Positions 1-6,445 of a stretch of DNA of 15,266 bases are shown in pieces. The stretch comes from DASUBV01 sp035763085 (GTDB lineage Bacteria > Actinomycetota > Actinomycetes > Streptosporangiales > Streptosporangiaceae), in assembly GCA_035763085.1 (NCBI GenBank), contig DASUBV010000379.1:1-15266 (forward strand). Reading direction: 5' to 3'. Each line of letters opens with the position of its first letter. Positions within the stretch are counted from its first letter, which is position 1. Below the pieces are notes generated by a model. That model searched no databases. It had not been told where the DNA came from and worked only from the letters and a program-made list of their open reading frames with translations. Position numbers and translations under genes: made by a program.

Positions 1-1
1 A

Positions 2-139
2 GCCGAACTCGGCGACGGTGGGCTGACCACCTGGACAGCACAATTGACCCACAACGCCAAAGAACGCTGCCTCGTCTCCTGCATAGCTACCGAACGCCTC
101 ACCGCCATGGCCGAGCCCCCAGCCGAGCCCACGTCCTAA
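2..139 (+). CDS. C-terminal fragment of an unidentified protein (cut by window edge)
   Basis: An open frame runs from the left edge to a TAA at 137-139 and encodes 46 residues ending in AEPPAEPTS. The fragment contains a Trp/Thr-rich stretch (LTTWTAQLTHNAKE) and two cysteines. I do not recognise the family. Codons are GC-rich at the third position, but rare-looking codons (ATA, TTG) occur, so it may itself be degraded. The open frame continues in the same register beyond the stop into the recombinase-like remnant at 143-280, so the TAA could be a disabling stop within one decayed gene or a genuine end. The start lies outside the window. Confidence 0.4.
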   Translation, partial: AELGDGGLTTWTAQLTHNAKERCLVSCIATERLTAMAEPPAEPTS

Positions 140-142
140 CCC

Positions 143-280
143 CTGGGCACGCCGCTGCGCTGCACCCGCCTGGCCGACCTCGTCAGCGCGATAGATCCCA
201 GGCTGGTCGCCGCCGCGTTCGGCAAGAACCCCGAAGGCGTCATGCTCTGCCTCGCCGACCCACTCGGCCAAACGCGGCTG
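143..280 (+). pseudogene. Possible C-terminal remnant of a transposon tyrosine recombinase
   Basis: Frame 2 of the plus strand encodes a peptide with the pattern RLADLVSAIDPRLVAAAFG followed by NPEGVMLCLADPLGQTRLP. From memory of the family, this resembles the tail of actinobacterial transposon-borne tyrosine recombinases (pattern LxxLVxxIDPxLVAAAFGMxPEGVxxYLADxVDxxRLP), which usually sit next to a DUF6262 partner. No in-frame start precedes it after the TAA at 137-139, and the frame runs without a stop into methyltransferase-like sequence. It is therefore read as a decayed fragment. The family assignment is an inference from pattern memory and could be wrong; a candidate DUF6262 scrap at 3083-3226 supports it indirectly. 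Confidence 0.33.
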
Positions 281-678
281 CCGGAACTCGCCCGGGTCCT
301 GCGGCCCGGCGCCGCAGCCGTGATCCGCACCACCTTCCGCGGCAGCCTCGACGCCCCCTCTACCGGTACTGGCCCCGGCTGCTCGAAATCGACCGGGAAC
401 GCTTCCCCGGCAAGAACGAGGTGATCGCCGACTTCACCGCCGCCGGCTTCACCGTGACCCAACTCACGTCGGTCACCCAGCCGGTCACGGCCAGCCTGCG
501 CGAATACCACGCTCGCCTGGCCACCCGCCCGCAGTCCAAGTTCACCTACCTCACCGACGCCGAGTTCCGCGAAGGGCTGCAGCAGCTGGAGCACGACGCC
601 CTCGCCGAGCCACCCTCTCGCCCGGCTCCGGTGAACGAACGCTACGACGTGCTCGTGCTGACCACTGCCCGGCACTGA
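275..678 (+). pseudogene. Truncated, frameshifted SAM-dependent methyltransferase
   Basis: The C-terminal half of a class I methyltransferase is readable in two frames. Frame 2 gives LPELARVLRPGAAAVIRTTF and then GSLDA, the beta4/alpha region after the cofactor site. From the C-run at 354-358 the sense continues in frame 1 as PLYRYWPRLLEIDRERFPGK, through IADFTAAGFTV, to a C-terminus ending YDVLVLTTARH at the TGA at 676-678. Restoring one C in the run would join the two halves as GSLDA-PLYRYWP, so a single-base deletion explains the break. The N-terminal glycine-rich SAM-binding motif is absent: upstream, the frame becomes recombinase-like sequence instead. The gene is thus both 5'-truncated and frameshifted, and should be inactive. 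Confidence 0.72.
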
Positions 679-702
679 CCTGCAACTTTCCGCGCGTATC
701 CT
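675..702 (+). promoter_or_regulatory. Candidate promoter for a leaderless transcript of the 709 gene
   Basis: CTGACC (675-680) and TATCCT (697-702) are separated by 16 bases and resemble -35 (TTGACC) and -10 (TANNNT) boxes. The -10 box ends six bases before the ATG at 709. This is the spacing that would place the transcription start on the ATG itself, as in the leaderless mRNAs common in actinobacteria. No Shine-Dalgarno sequence precedes that ATG, which fits. Inference from position and consensus only. Confidence 0.4.
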
Positions 703-708
703 GCGCCG

Positions 709-1215
709 ATGGCCCGGTACAAGGTCACCTTCGACATGCCCGTCCGGCTCGCGGCAGGTGACCGGGCCATGGCGATAGCGGGCCGCCTCGACGAGGCCCT
801 GCAGAACCTGTCCGCCCGAGGTATCGCGGACCCGGAGCTGGCCACCCACCGCATCCGCCGGACCCGCCTCCGCAGCGTCACGGTGACGATGACCGTCCGC
901 GCGCCTGACGCGGCTCAGGCACTGGCCCTGGCATTCGATGCCCTGCGCTCGGCGCTCGGCCCTGACCGCCGCGCCTGGGACGTCCCCGGCACGGGTGTCA
1001 CCGTGGCCCCAGTGACTCCCCCGGCTCCCCCGCGGCCGACGGTGGCCGACCTCCGGGCAACTCGCGCACGGGCCGCACGGCCCGGCTTAGCCCGGGCCCT
1101 GAACCCGCTCGTCTGCGGGTTAGATTCCGTCAATGACGGCCTGGTAATCCCGGTTGGCAGGCAAGCCCTGGACCAGTTCGAGCAGCGCATCGTGCAGGTG
1201 GCCGTTGCTGCCTAG
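709..1215 (+). CDS. Unrecognised small protein, 168 aa
   Basis: The ATG at 709 opens a frame with strong actinobacterial codon bias (third positions mostly G or C) and a protein-like composition, so it looks real. I do not recognise the family. Residues 1-85 (MARYKVTFDMPVRLAAGDRA...) alternate hydrophobic residues in beta/alpha fashion and include a VTVTMTVRAPD strand; residues about 100-115 form a Pro-rich linker (PVTPPAPPRP), followed by an Arg/Ala-rich tail. There is no signal peptide or membrane segment. A leaderless promoter is plausible. The last 96 bases overlap the end of the convergent phosphatase gene (1120-1929, - strand). The overlapping tail probably reflects loss of an earlier stop, so the functional part may end near residue 135. 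Confidence 0.55.
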   Translation: MARYKVTFDMPVRLAAGDRAMAIAGRLDEALQNLSARGIADPELATHRIRRTRLRSVTVTMTVRAPDAAQALALAFDALRSALGPDRRAWDVPGTGVTVAPVTPPAPPRPTVADLRATRARAARPGLARALNPLVCGLDSVNDGLVIPVGRQALDQFEQRIVQVAVAA

Positions 1216-1929
1216 CACCGTCCCGTTCCCGGTGCGGATGTCGTTGCCGTCCAGGTCGGTAAGCCGCCCGCCTGCCTCGGCCAGCAGCAGCTCCCTCGCT
1301 GTGACATCCCAGCACTGCATGGGCAGGCCAGCGCAGATCACCGCGTCGATGAAGCCGGATGCCACGCCCGCGAAGCCCTTCATGTTCGGGACCAGCATGA
1401 CCTCGCGGTGGAGTGTCATCAGCAGTTCCTCGGACCACCCGGCCGGATTGCTCGCCTCAACCCACGCACCGCGGCGCCGCTGCTTGTCATTAACGGTCAG
1501 GCGCTGGGCCCGCCGTCCCTCGATCTTGTGCCAGGCACCCAGCCCGCGGCCCGCATAGTAGAGCTCGCGGCTCATCGGACAGCCGATCACGCCGGCCGCG
1601 CAACCGCGCTCATCCTCAACTGCGAGCAGCACCTCGAAAGTGGGAATGCGCTGCGCGAAGCAGGTGGTGCCATCGATCGGGTCAATGATCCATCGCCTGC
1701 CCGACCGGCCGTCGGTCTCGCCGGCCTCCTCGCCGAGCACGCCATCGTCAGGAAACCGGGACTCGATGAGCGAGCGGATCAGATTCTCCACCTGGAAGTC
1801 AGCCGGCGTGACCGGGCTGCCATCAGGCTTGAGCCTGACCGGCACGCCCGCCAGGAACAGCCGTGCGGCGAGGCTGGCTGCTTCCGTGACGATCTCGATC
1901 GCTGCCTGGAGCAGCTCTTGATCCGCCAT
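1120..1929 (-). CDS. Inositol monophosphatase family phosphatase (HisN-like)
   Basis: A 269-residue Mg2+-dependent sugar/histidinol phosphatase of the IMPase fold, full length for the family. Visible motifs are KPDGSPVTPAD (34-44), the metal-binding GEE (66-68), the signature WIIDPIDGTTCF (80-91; Asp83 and Asp86) and the C-terminal CWDVTARELLLAEAGG (206-221; Asp208). These are all the expected metal ligands. In actinobacteria, members of this group include the histidinol-phosphate phosphatase HisN, inositol-1-phosphatase and CysQ-like enzymes; the sequence alone does not separate them, and no his genes are adjacent. There is a cytosolic composition and no signal peptide. No Shine-Dalgarno is evident before the ATG at 1929. 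A TAGAGT box (1936-1941, minus strand) lies six bases upstream, suggesting a leaderless transcript. Its 3' end overlaps the convergent ORF 709-1215. Confidence 0.88.
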   Translation of the reverse strand: MADQELLQAAIEIVTEAASLAARLFLAGVPVRLKPDGSPVTPADFQVENLIRSLIESRFPDDGVLGEEAGETDGRSGRRWIIDPIDGTTCFAQRIPTFEVLLAVEDERGCAAGVIGCPMSRELYYAGRGLGAWHKIEGRRAQRLTVNDKQRRRGAWVEASNPAGWSEELLMTLHREVMLVPNMKGFAGVASGFIDAVICAGLPMQCWDVTARELLLAEAGGRLTDLDGNDIRTGNGTVLGSNGHLHDALLELVQGLPANRDYQAVIDGI

Positions 1930-1935
1930 TTCCGT

Positions 1936-1941
1936 ACTCTA
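1936..1941 (-). promoter_or_regulatory. Candidate -10 box of the IMPase-family gene
   Basis: On the minus strand TAGAGT matches TANNNT and ends six bases before the ATG at 1929, the geometry of a leaderless start. No convincing -35 box lies 16-18 bases upstream, so the call is weak. The surrounding AT-rich patch (TATATGCCCTATAGAGT) stands out from the GC-rich background. Confidence 0.3.
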
Positions 1942-2079
1942 TAGGGCATATAGGACGACAGGTCGCGATCGTCGTCGCGGGATGCCAGACAGACAGTGGC
2001 CCACCCCCAGCCAGGTATGCAGTTGCAAGCGCCGACCGGGCCGGACGGAACGCACGCCGGGAATCCCGCGCCGGTACGC

Positions 2080-2105
2080 TCGATCGCCTGGTCCGCCTCG
2101 GGCCG
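2080..2105. repeat. Imperfect ~27-bp intergenic repeat, copy 1
   Basis: This is the partner of 6339-6366, in the 271-bp gene-free stretch (1930-2200) between the divergent phosphatase gene and the HAD gene. Apart from this element and the candidate -10 box near 1936 I see no RNA gene, transposon end or conserved peptide in that stretch. Confidence 0.3.
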
Positions 2106-2192
2106 CAGCCCGGCAGACGCGTCAACACGTCCGTCATCTCAGCCCAGAGCTCGAGTGATCGCGGTGGCGGAACGTCGCTGTCACATCCGGCC

Positions 2193-2199
2193 AGGAGGT
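2193..2199 (+). promoter_or_regulatory. Strong but very close Shine-Dalgarno of the HAD gene
   Basis: AGGAGGT lies only one to two bases before the ATG at 2201, tighter than the usual 5-9 base spacing. Either the ATG is used despite this, or initiation shifts to the next codon (CTG at 2204). The DxDGT motif begins at residue 9, so a start further downstream than a codon or two would damage the protein. Confidence 0.6.
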
Positions 2200-2200
2200 C

Positions 2201-3046
2201 ATGCTGATCCGCGCGGTTGTCACCGACATCGATGGCACGATCGCGCGCGCGGACGGGTCAGTCAGTGCCGCGACGGTGCGGGCCGGCCGCGAGCGCGCGG
2301 CCAGGGGCATCCCGCTGATCGCGGCGACAGCACGCACCCCGGCCGGACTTGCCGCGCTGGAGCCGGTCATGCCGGCGTTCACGGCTGCTGTGTGCTGCAA
2401 CGGCAGCCTCGGACTCGACATGCAGGCCGGCCAGACGCTGTGGCAGGAAAGCCTGGGTGCCGCTGCGAGCACGAGGATCATCTCCGTCCTGACAGCGCAG
2501 CTGCCCGACGCGGGTATCGCCGCGTTTGACGGCCGCGAGTGGATCCTGACCGCGAACTTCCTGGCGATCAGGGGCAACCCGCCGCGGGGGCCGTTCCGCG
2601 TGGCGGGCACCGGGGCACTTGCCGGGGCGGCCATCGCGGCGCTCGCCGTCTGCCATCCCCGCGTGGACGCCGCGCACATCGCCCGGCAGCTGCTGAGTGC
2701 CGGGATAACGCCAGCCGACGCGATCCTCACTCATGCCGCAGATCACCTGCTCGACATCGCGCCACCTGGAACTGGCAAGGCATCCGGTGTCGCGCGCGTG
2801 CTGGACAGGCTCGGCATACGGCCGGCGCATGCCGTGGCGTTCGGCGACGCGCCCAATGACATCCCGCTGCTCCGGCTGGCCGGGCACTCGGTAGCCATGG
2901 CTGATGCCCACCCCGATGCGCTGGCGGCGGCCGGGACCGTGACCGAGAGCGTGGCCCGTGACGGATTCAGCCACGAGCTCCGCCGCCTCGGGCTGATCGC
3001 CGCCTCGCCACAGGCGGCGACGCCACCACAGCGCCCGCTTGAATGA
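2201..3046 (+). CDS. Cof-type HAD-IIB family hydrolase
   Basis: A 281-residue haloacid-dehalogenase-superfamily phosphatase. The four HAD motifs are present: DIDGT (9-13, nucleophile Asp9 and acid/base Asp11), Thr43-region AATART (motif II), Lys193 in GTGKASGV (motif III) and FGDAPNDIPLL (214-224, Asp216 and Asp220; motif IV). The large insert between motifs II and III (about residues 55-185) is the C2 cap typical of the IIB (Cof/YbiV/SPP-like) group, which dephosphorylates sugar phosphates and cofactor intermediates in the cytosol; the substrate here cannot be told. The length fits the family. The Pro/Ala-rich last 15 residues are probably disordered. It stands alone on the plus strand, followed by transposon-like debris. 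Confidence 0.88.
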   Translation: MLIRAVVTDIDGTIARADGSVSAATVRAGRERAARGIPLIAATARTPAGLAALEPVMPAFTAAVCCNGSLGLDMQAGQTLWQESLGAAASTRIISVLTAQLPDAGIAAFDGREWILTANFLAIRGNPPRGPFRVAGTGALAGAAIAALAVCHPRVDAAHIARQLLSAGITPADAILTHAADHLLDIAPPGTGKASGVARVLDRLGIRPAHAVAFGDAPNDIPLLRLAGHSVAMADAHPDALAAAGTVTESVARDGFSHELRRLGLIAASPQAATPPQRPLE

Positions 3047-3061
3047 GCGTGCCCCTGCGTC

Positions 3062-3081
3062 GCAGAGGAGGCCTCAGGTGC
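3062..3081 (+). repeat. Near-copy of the VOC gene's ribosome-binding leader
   Basis: GCAGAGGAGGCCTCAGGTGC matches 18 of 20 bases with the leader and GTG start of the VOC gene at 6430-6449 (TT in place of CC in the middle). Here the equivalent GTG (3078-3080) is followed by one codon and TGA (3084-3086), so nothing is translated. It may be the 5' scrap of a lost gene, or a coincidence of two purine-rich initiation sites. Confidence 0.4.
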
Positions 3082-3082
3082 A

Positions 3083-3226
3083 CTGAGTCCCCGCCTCGAC
3101 CCCGCACGCGAGGAAGTCACCCGCCTGCGAGCCGAGAACCCCACCGTCCGCGATCAGGCCGCCCGCCACCCCGGCCAGCAGCGCGCACGGCCGCCGGGCT
3201 GGCGCGCGTTCTCAGCGGTGAGCTGA
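3083..3226 (+). pseudogene. Possible DUF6262 (transposon accessory protein) remnant
   Basis: The plus-strand frame starting at 3083 reads LDPAREEVTRLRAENPTVRD, then QAARHPGQQRA, and ends at the TGA at 3224-3226. The pattern E-x2-RLRAEN-x2-RDQ-x7-QQRA matches what I recall of the C-terminal coiled coil of DUF6262 proteins (consensus near LRAENxxLRDQLARALGQQRA), which are encoded beside tyrosine recombinases of Tn554-like actinobacterial transposons. There is no start, RBS or HTH portion upstream, and substitutions such as Pro in the coil indicate decay. Its 3' end overlaps the last codons of the aldo/keto reductase gene on the other strand. Identification rests on pattern memory. Confidence 0.4.
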
Positions 3227-4237
3227 CCGGCCTGGTGGCAGGTCTAGCTGTCCGGACATGCCGCCGAGGATGAAGTCGGCGCTGGCCAGGAAGTCATGCG
3301 GGAATCCGAGGGATATGCAGCTTGCCTGGTCGAGCCGGGCCAGCGCGTCAGGCGGCAGCTTGACGTCGAGGCAGGTGAGGTTGTCGGCGAGCTGCTGGGC
3401 GGTCCGCGCGCCGAGGATCGGGATGACGCCGCCCTGGGCGCGTAGCCAGGCGAGGGCGACGACGGAGGAGCTGAGTCCCAGCTCGCCGGCGATGTCGGCG
3501 ACGACCTGAGCGATAGCCAGGCGGCCAGGGTCCACCTCGGCGAGCCGGCGTTCGCCGGCTGGGGTGCCAGGGCTGGCGTACTTGCCGGATAGGACGCCCG
3601 CGCCGAGCGGACCCCAGGCCAGTACGCCGAGGCCCAGGCCGTGAGCCATCGGGATGAGTTCCCGCTCGACCTCGCGCTGGACGAGTGAGTACTCGACCTG
3701 CAGGCCTGCGAAAGCAGACCAGCCGCGGTCGGCGGCCAGGGTCTGCATCTGGGCTGCCACCCAGGCGGGGGTGTCGGAGATGCCCAGGTAAAGGACCTTG
3801 CCCAGCCGGACCTGGTCATCGAGGGCGCGCATCACCTCCTCGGGCGGGGTCAGGTAGTCCCAGGCGTGCAGCCACAGGATGTCGACGTGGTCGGTGCGCA
3901 GCCGCTGCAGCGACGCCTCGAGTGCCTGCACCAGGCTCTTGCGGTGATTGCCGCCGGCGTTGAGGTCGCCGTCGCGGACGTTGAGCGAGTACTTGGTGCC
4001 GACGACGAAGTGATCCCGGTCGGCCGCCAGCAGGTCGCCGAGTATCGACTCGGCGGTGCCGTTGGTGTACTTGTTGGCCGTGTCGATCAGGGTGCCGCCG
4101 GCCTCGGCGAACAGCTCGAACTGCTTGCGGCTTTCAGTCTCTGATGCGCCCCAGCCCCAGTCGGTCCCGAAGGTCATGGTGCCCAGGGCCGCTTCGCTGA
4201 CCCGCAGGCCGGAGTTGCCGAGCAGTGTGTATCGCAT
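3212..4237 (-). CDS. Aldo/keto reductase
   Basis: A 341-residue NADPH-dependent oxidoreductase with a (beta/alpha)8 barrel. The start is the ATG at 4237 because AAGGAGAT lies about ten bases upstream; 24 further upstream in-frame codons lack an RBS and read as non-coding. All four catalytic residues are visible: Asp52 and Tyr57 (IDTANKY), Lys82 (VGTKYS) and His124 (LWLHAWD). The C-terminal coenzyme region includes PILGARTAQQLADNL. The length and the HAWDYLTPPEEVM segment fit the bacterial stress-type AKR groups; the substrate is unknown. It lies 93 bases downstream of the MBL-fold gene on the same strand and is probably cotranscribed with it, under the divergent LysR regulator. The last ~16 residues (GQLDLPPGRSAHR region) run into the transposon-like debris and may be a replaced tail. 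Confidence 0.92.
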   Translation of the reverse strand: MRYTLLGNSGLRVSEAALGTMTFGTDWGWGASETESRKQFELFAEAGGTLIDTANKYTNGTAESILGDLLAADRDHFVVGTKYSLNVRDGDLNAGGNHRKSLVQALEASLQRLRTDHVDILWLHAWDYLTPPEEVMRALDDQVRLGKVLYLGISDTPAWVAAQMQTLAADRGWSAFAGLQVEYSLVQREVERELIPMAHGLGLGVLAWGPLGAGVLSGKYASPGTPAGERRLAEVDPGRLAIAQVVADIAGELGLSSSVVALAWLRAQGGVIPILGARTAQQLADNLTCLDVKLPPDALARLDQASCISLGFPHDFLASADFILGGMSGQLDLPPGRSAHR

Positions 4238-4330
4238 GGTGTGCTGATCTCCTTGCTGGTTTCTGGGTACGGCGCCGGTCCTCGCCCCGGCCGCGTCGGC
4301 TGGCTTCAACGGGGCAGAGCTCCCGGACGG

Positions 4331-5185
4331 TCAGCTCGCACTGGTCACCGTGCGGTCTGCGGCTAGCTCGGCGGCAACAGCATCGGCGCCCAGTCCGATC
4401 ATCCAGGTCAGCGGCGCGTCCGGGAGGAATGCTTGCAGGGCCGCGCTGAGCTCGGACTTCGCCGCCTCGGACAGCTGCGGCCCACCCTCAGATAGCCGCC
4501 GGACCAGCTCGCGGTAGTAGAGCAGGTAACGCCGCTGGTCGGCGAGCAGGCCCAGCCCGGCCGGGTCACCGTGGCCGGGATACAAAGTGCTGGTGCCGGC
4601 AAGTTCCCCGCCGAGGGCATCGAGCGCGGTGAGCCAGGCGCTGGAATGCCCGTCGGCGGTGTAGGGATGCGTGCCATGGAAGGCCAGGTCGCCGGTGAAG
4701 GCGACACCAGGGCCCTCGTGCGCGGTCAGGACGAGGTAGCTGTCAGCGTGGCTTTCCGCCGGGCCGACCTCGCGGACGGTGAAGCTCAGCTCGTCGAGGT
4801 GAACCTGGGCGCCGTCAGCCAGCAGCGAGTTCGGGTAATAGGTCTCGGCCGGCCACTCCGCACCGTAGACCGGTGACCACTGCGCCCGCTTGGCGTCGGC
4901 GGCCTCCTCGATGGCCCGGCCGACGCCGGCCGTCGCGTACACCGGCACTTCCTTGTCTTTCACCAGGCCCAGGACGCCGTTGAAATGATCCGGGTGAGCG
5001 TGCGTCACCAAGATCGCCAGCAACGGCTTTTTCAGCGCGCGGAGCCGGGCCCGCAGTGCCTCAATGTCGGAGACCAGCAGGTTGGTATCGACCACCACGA
5101 CACCTGACTCGCCCTCAACGAGATAAGAGTTGACATACAGCCCGGACTCGGCTGCCCGGTACGTGTGCACGATCGGTCCGGCCAT
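4331..5185 (-). CDS. Metallo-beta-lactamase-fold hydrolase
   Basis: A 284-residue MBL-superfamily protein. The start is the ATG at 5185, preceded by AGGGGAGC at a normal distance; the longer in-frame extension is Arg-rich and lacks an RBS. The zinc ligands are complete: HAHPDH (62-67; His62, His64, Asp66, His67), His146 (ESHADSY), Asp166 (FTGDLAFH) and His205 (PGHGD). This is the glyoxalase-II/lactonase-like arrangement, so it probably hydrolyses a thioester, lactone or similar ester. No signal peptide is evident, so it is cytosolic. It is first in a probable two-gene operon with the aldo/keto reductase and is divergent from the LysR gene 120 bases away, the usual layout for a LysR-controlled catabolic or detoxification unit. 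Confidence 0.9.
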   Translation of the reverse strand: MAGPIVHTYRAAESGLYVNSYLVEGESGVVVVDTNLLVSDIEALRARLRALKKPLLAILVTHAHPDHFNGVLGLVKDKEVPVYATAGVGRAIEEAADAKRAQWSPVYGAEWPAETYYPNSLLADGAQVHLDELSFTVREVGPAESHADSYLVLTAHEGPGVAFTGDLAFHGTHPYTADGHSSAWLTALDALGGELAGTSTLYPGHGDPAGLGLLADQRRYLLYYRELVRRLSEGGPQLSEAAKSELSAALQAFLPDAPLTWMIGLGADAVAAELAADRTVTSAS

Positions 5186-5246
5186 TTCTGCTCCCCTGGC
5201 TATGCTGCTGCGGGCCGCGCCACCGGGGCGGCGGCCGCGTTCCCTC

Positions 5247-5259
5247 ACTGATCATCAGT
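5247..5259. promoter_or_regulatory. 13-bp perfect palindrome, candidate LysR operator
   Basis: ACTGAT-C-ATCAGT is a perfect 6-1-6 inverted repeat, AT-rich against a GC-rich background. It sits in the 120-bp region between the divergent MBL-fold gene (ATG at 5185) and the LysR gene (ATG at 5306), 61 and 46 bases from their starts. LysR-type regulators typically bind dyads in exactly such divergent promoters. Assignment to this regulator is inference. Confidence 0.5.
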
Positions 5260-5305
5260 CGCGGGCTGGCCGTAGGTCCAAGACAAGCTGTGATAACTCT
5301 TGGCT

Positions 5306-6229
5306 ATGGATGCCCATCTCCGGGACCTGCGGTACTTCGTGGCCGTGGCCGAGGAGCTGAACTTCACCCGCGCCGCCGAGCGCCTGCACCTGTCGCAGCC
5401 GGCGCTCAGCAAGCAGATCCGCGGCCTGGAAGCGACTTTGCGCGCCCAGCTGTTCCGGCGCGACCGGCGTCAGGTCGAGCTCACCGCCGCCGGTGCCGCG
5501 CTGCTCGCGGCGGCCCGCGGCCTGCTCCAGGACTGGGATGACGCCGTCGCCGTGGTCGGCGACGCCGCCGCGCAGGACGCGCAGGTGCTCCGGGTCGGCA
5601 CGCTCACCTCGATCGGGCGGGCGCTGTACCCCGCGATCATCGACCAGTTCGCTAAGCGGCAGCCGGGCTGGCGGGTCGAGCTGCATACCTGCGGATGGGG
5701 TGACCCGACGGCGGGCCTGCAGGAGCGCGCGGCCGACGCCGCGTTCGTGTGGCTGCCCATTGACGCTGCCGGGATCGAGACCGCGGTACTCGCCACTGAA
5801 CGACGGTTCGCCGCGATCAGCGCCCGCCACCCGCTGGCAGACCGCCAGATGATCGAATTCTCCGAGATCGCCAGCGAGCCGGTCGCCGCACTGCCCGCCT
5901 CGGCGGGCGCACAGCGCGATTTCTGGCTGGCCACCGACGCGCGGGCCGGTCGGCCGCCGCGGGTAGCCGCCGAGGTGAGCGCCGCCGACGAGAAGCTCGA
6001 GATCGTCTCATCCGGTACGGCGATCACGCTGCTGGCCGAGGGCAACGCCAGCATCTACTCGCGCGAGGGGATCGTCTGCATCCCCGTCAGCGGCCTCGAG
6101 CCAGCCCGGCTCGCGATCGCCTGGAGGCGCGGCGACCGCAGGCCGGCAGTCCGGGACTTCGTCCAGGCCTGCCGCGAGGCGGCTGCCACCCAGCAGCGGA
6201 ACGCCAGGGCCGGCCGCCCGGCTTGCTAG
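5306..6229 (+). CDS. LysR-family transcriptional regulator
   Basis: A 307-residue LysR-type regulator of normal length. The N-terminal winged HTH is clear (residues about 3-62): LRYFVAVAEELNFTRAAERL, then LHLSQPALSKQIRGLE and LGATLF-like RAQLFRRDRRQVELTAAG. A linker helix follows and then the effector-binding domain (about 90-295; VLRVGTLTSIGRALYPAIID). ATG 5306 is preferred over the TTG at 5300; neither has a good Shine-Dalgarno. It diverges from the MBL-fold/aldo-keto reductase pair, which it probably controls together with its own transcription. The effector is not predictable. The last dozen residues (QQRNARAGRPAC) are basic and probably disordered. Confidence 0.93.
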   Translation: MDAHLRDLRYFVAVAEELNFTRAAERLHLSQPALSKQIRGLEATLRAQLFRRDRRQVELTAAGAALLAAARGLLQDWDDAVAVVGDAAAQDAQVLRVGTLTSIGRALYPAIIDQFAKRQPGWRVELHTCGWGDPTAGLQERAADAAFVWLPIDAAGIETAVLATERRFAAISARHPLADRQMIEFSEIASEPVAALPASAGAQRDFWLATDARAGRPPRVAAEVSAADEKLEIVSSGTAITLLAEGNASIYSREGIVCIPVSGLEPARLAIAWRRGDRRPAVRDFVQACREAAATQQRNARAGRPAC

Positions 6230-6338
6230 GCACGAAGGCTGCCTGGGCCGCCGAGCGCCGGGGGCGATCGTGGCCAGGTCCGCCACCCGCCCGGTGTCCT
6301 GCGGCCACCAGGCCAGACTCCGGGCTGGCGGCGGCGCA

Positions 6339-6366
6339 CTCGATCGCCTGATCGGCGTCCGGGCCG
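6339..6366. repeat. Imperfect ~27-bp intergenic repeat, copy 2
   Basis: CTCGATCGCCTGATCGGC followed by GTCCGGGCCG resembles 2080-2105 (CTCGATCGCCTGGTCCGCC, then TCGGGCCG) with three substitutions and one length difference. Both copies lie in gene-free stretches upstream of plus-strand genes. This copy also contains the inverted repeat CGATC-GCCT-GATCG (6341-6354). The function is unknown and chance similarity in GC-rich DNA is possible. Confidence 0.3.
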
Positions 6367-6445
6367 GGCCGGCGGGAGGCGGATGGAGTGCCCGTAACTG
6401 CCCGGCCCTGGTTAGATGGCCCGGACGCGGCAGAGGAGGTTTCAG

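Noticed and set aside
350..362. Programmed -1 frameshift at the C run in the methyltransferase
   Set aside because: The upstream frame lacks the SAM-binding half and begins in unrelated sequence, so decay or a sequencing deletion is simpler than programmed recoding.
1964..1979. Small stem CGCGA-TCGTCG-TCGCG upstream of the IMPase gene
   Set aside because: Five-base stems are frequent by chance at this GC content, and its position fits neither a terminator nor a clear operator.
3043..3273. 76-codon plus-strand ORF of Arg/Pro/Gly-rich composition starting at the end of the HAD gene
   Set aside because: It overlaps the HAD stop, the DUF6262-like remnant and the aldo/keto reductase end in other frames, has low-complexity composition and no RBS.
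5255..5830. 191-codon minus-strand ORF opposite the LysR gene
   Set aside because: It is antisense to a clear LysR protein, with the Gly/Arg/Glu-rich composition typical of reverse frames in GC-rich DNA.
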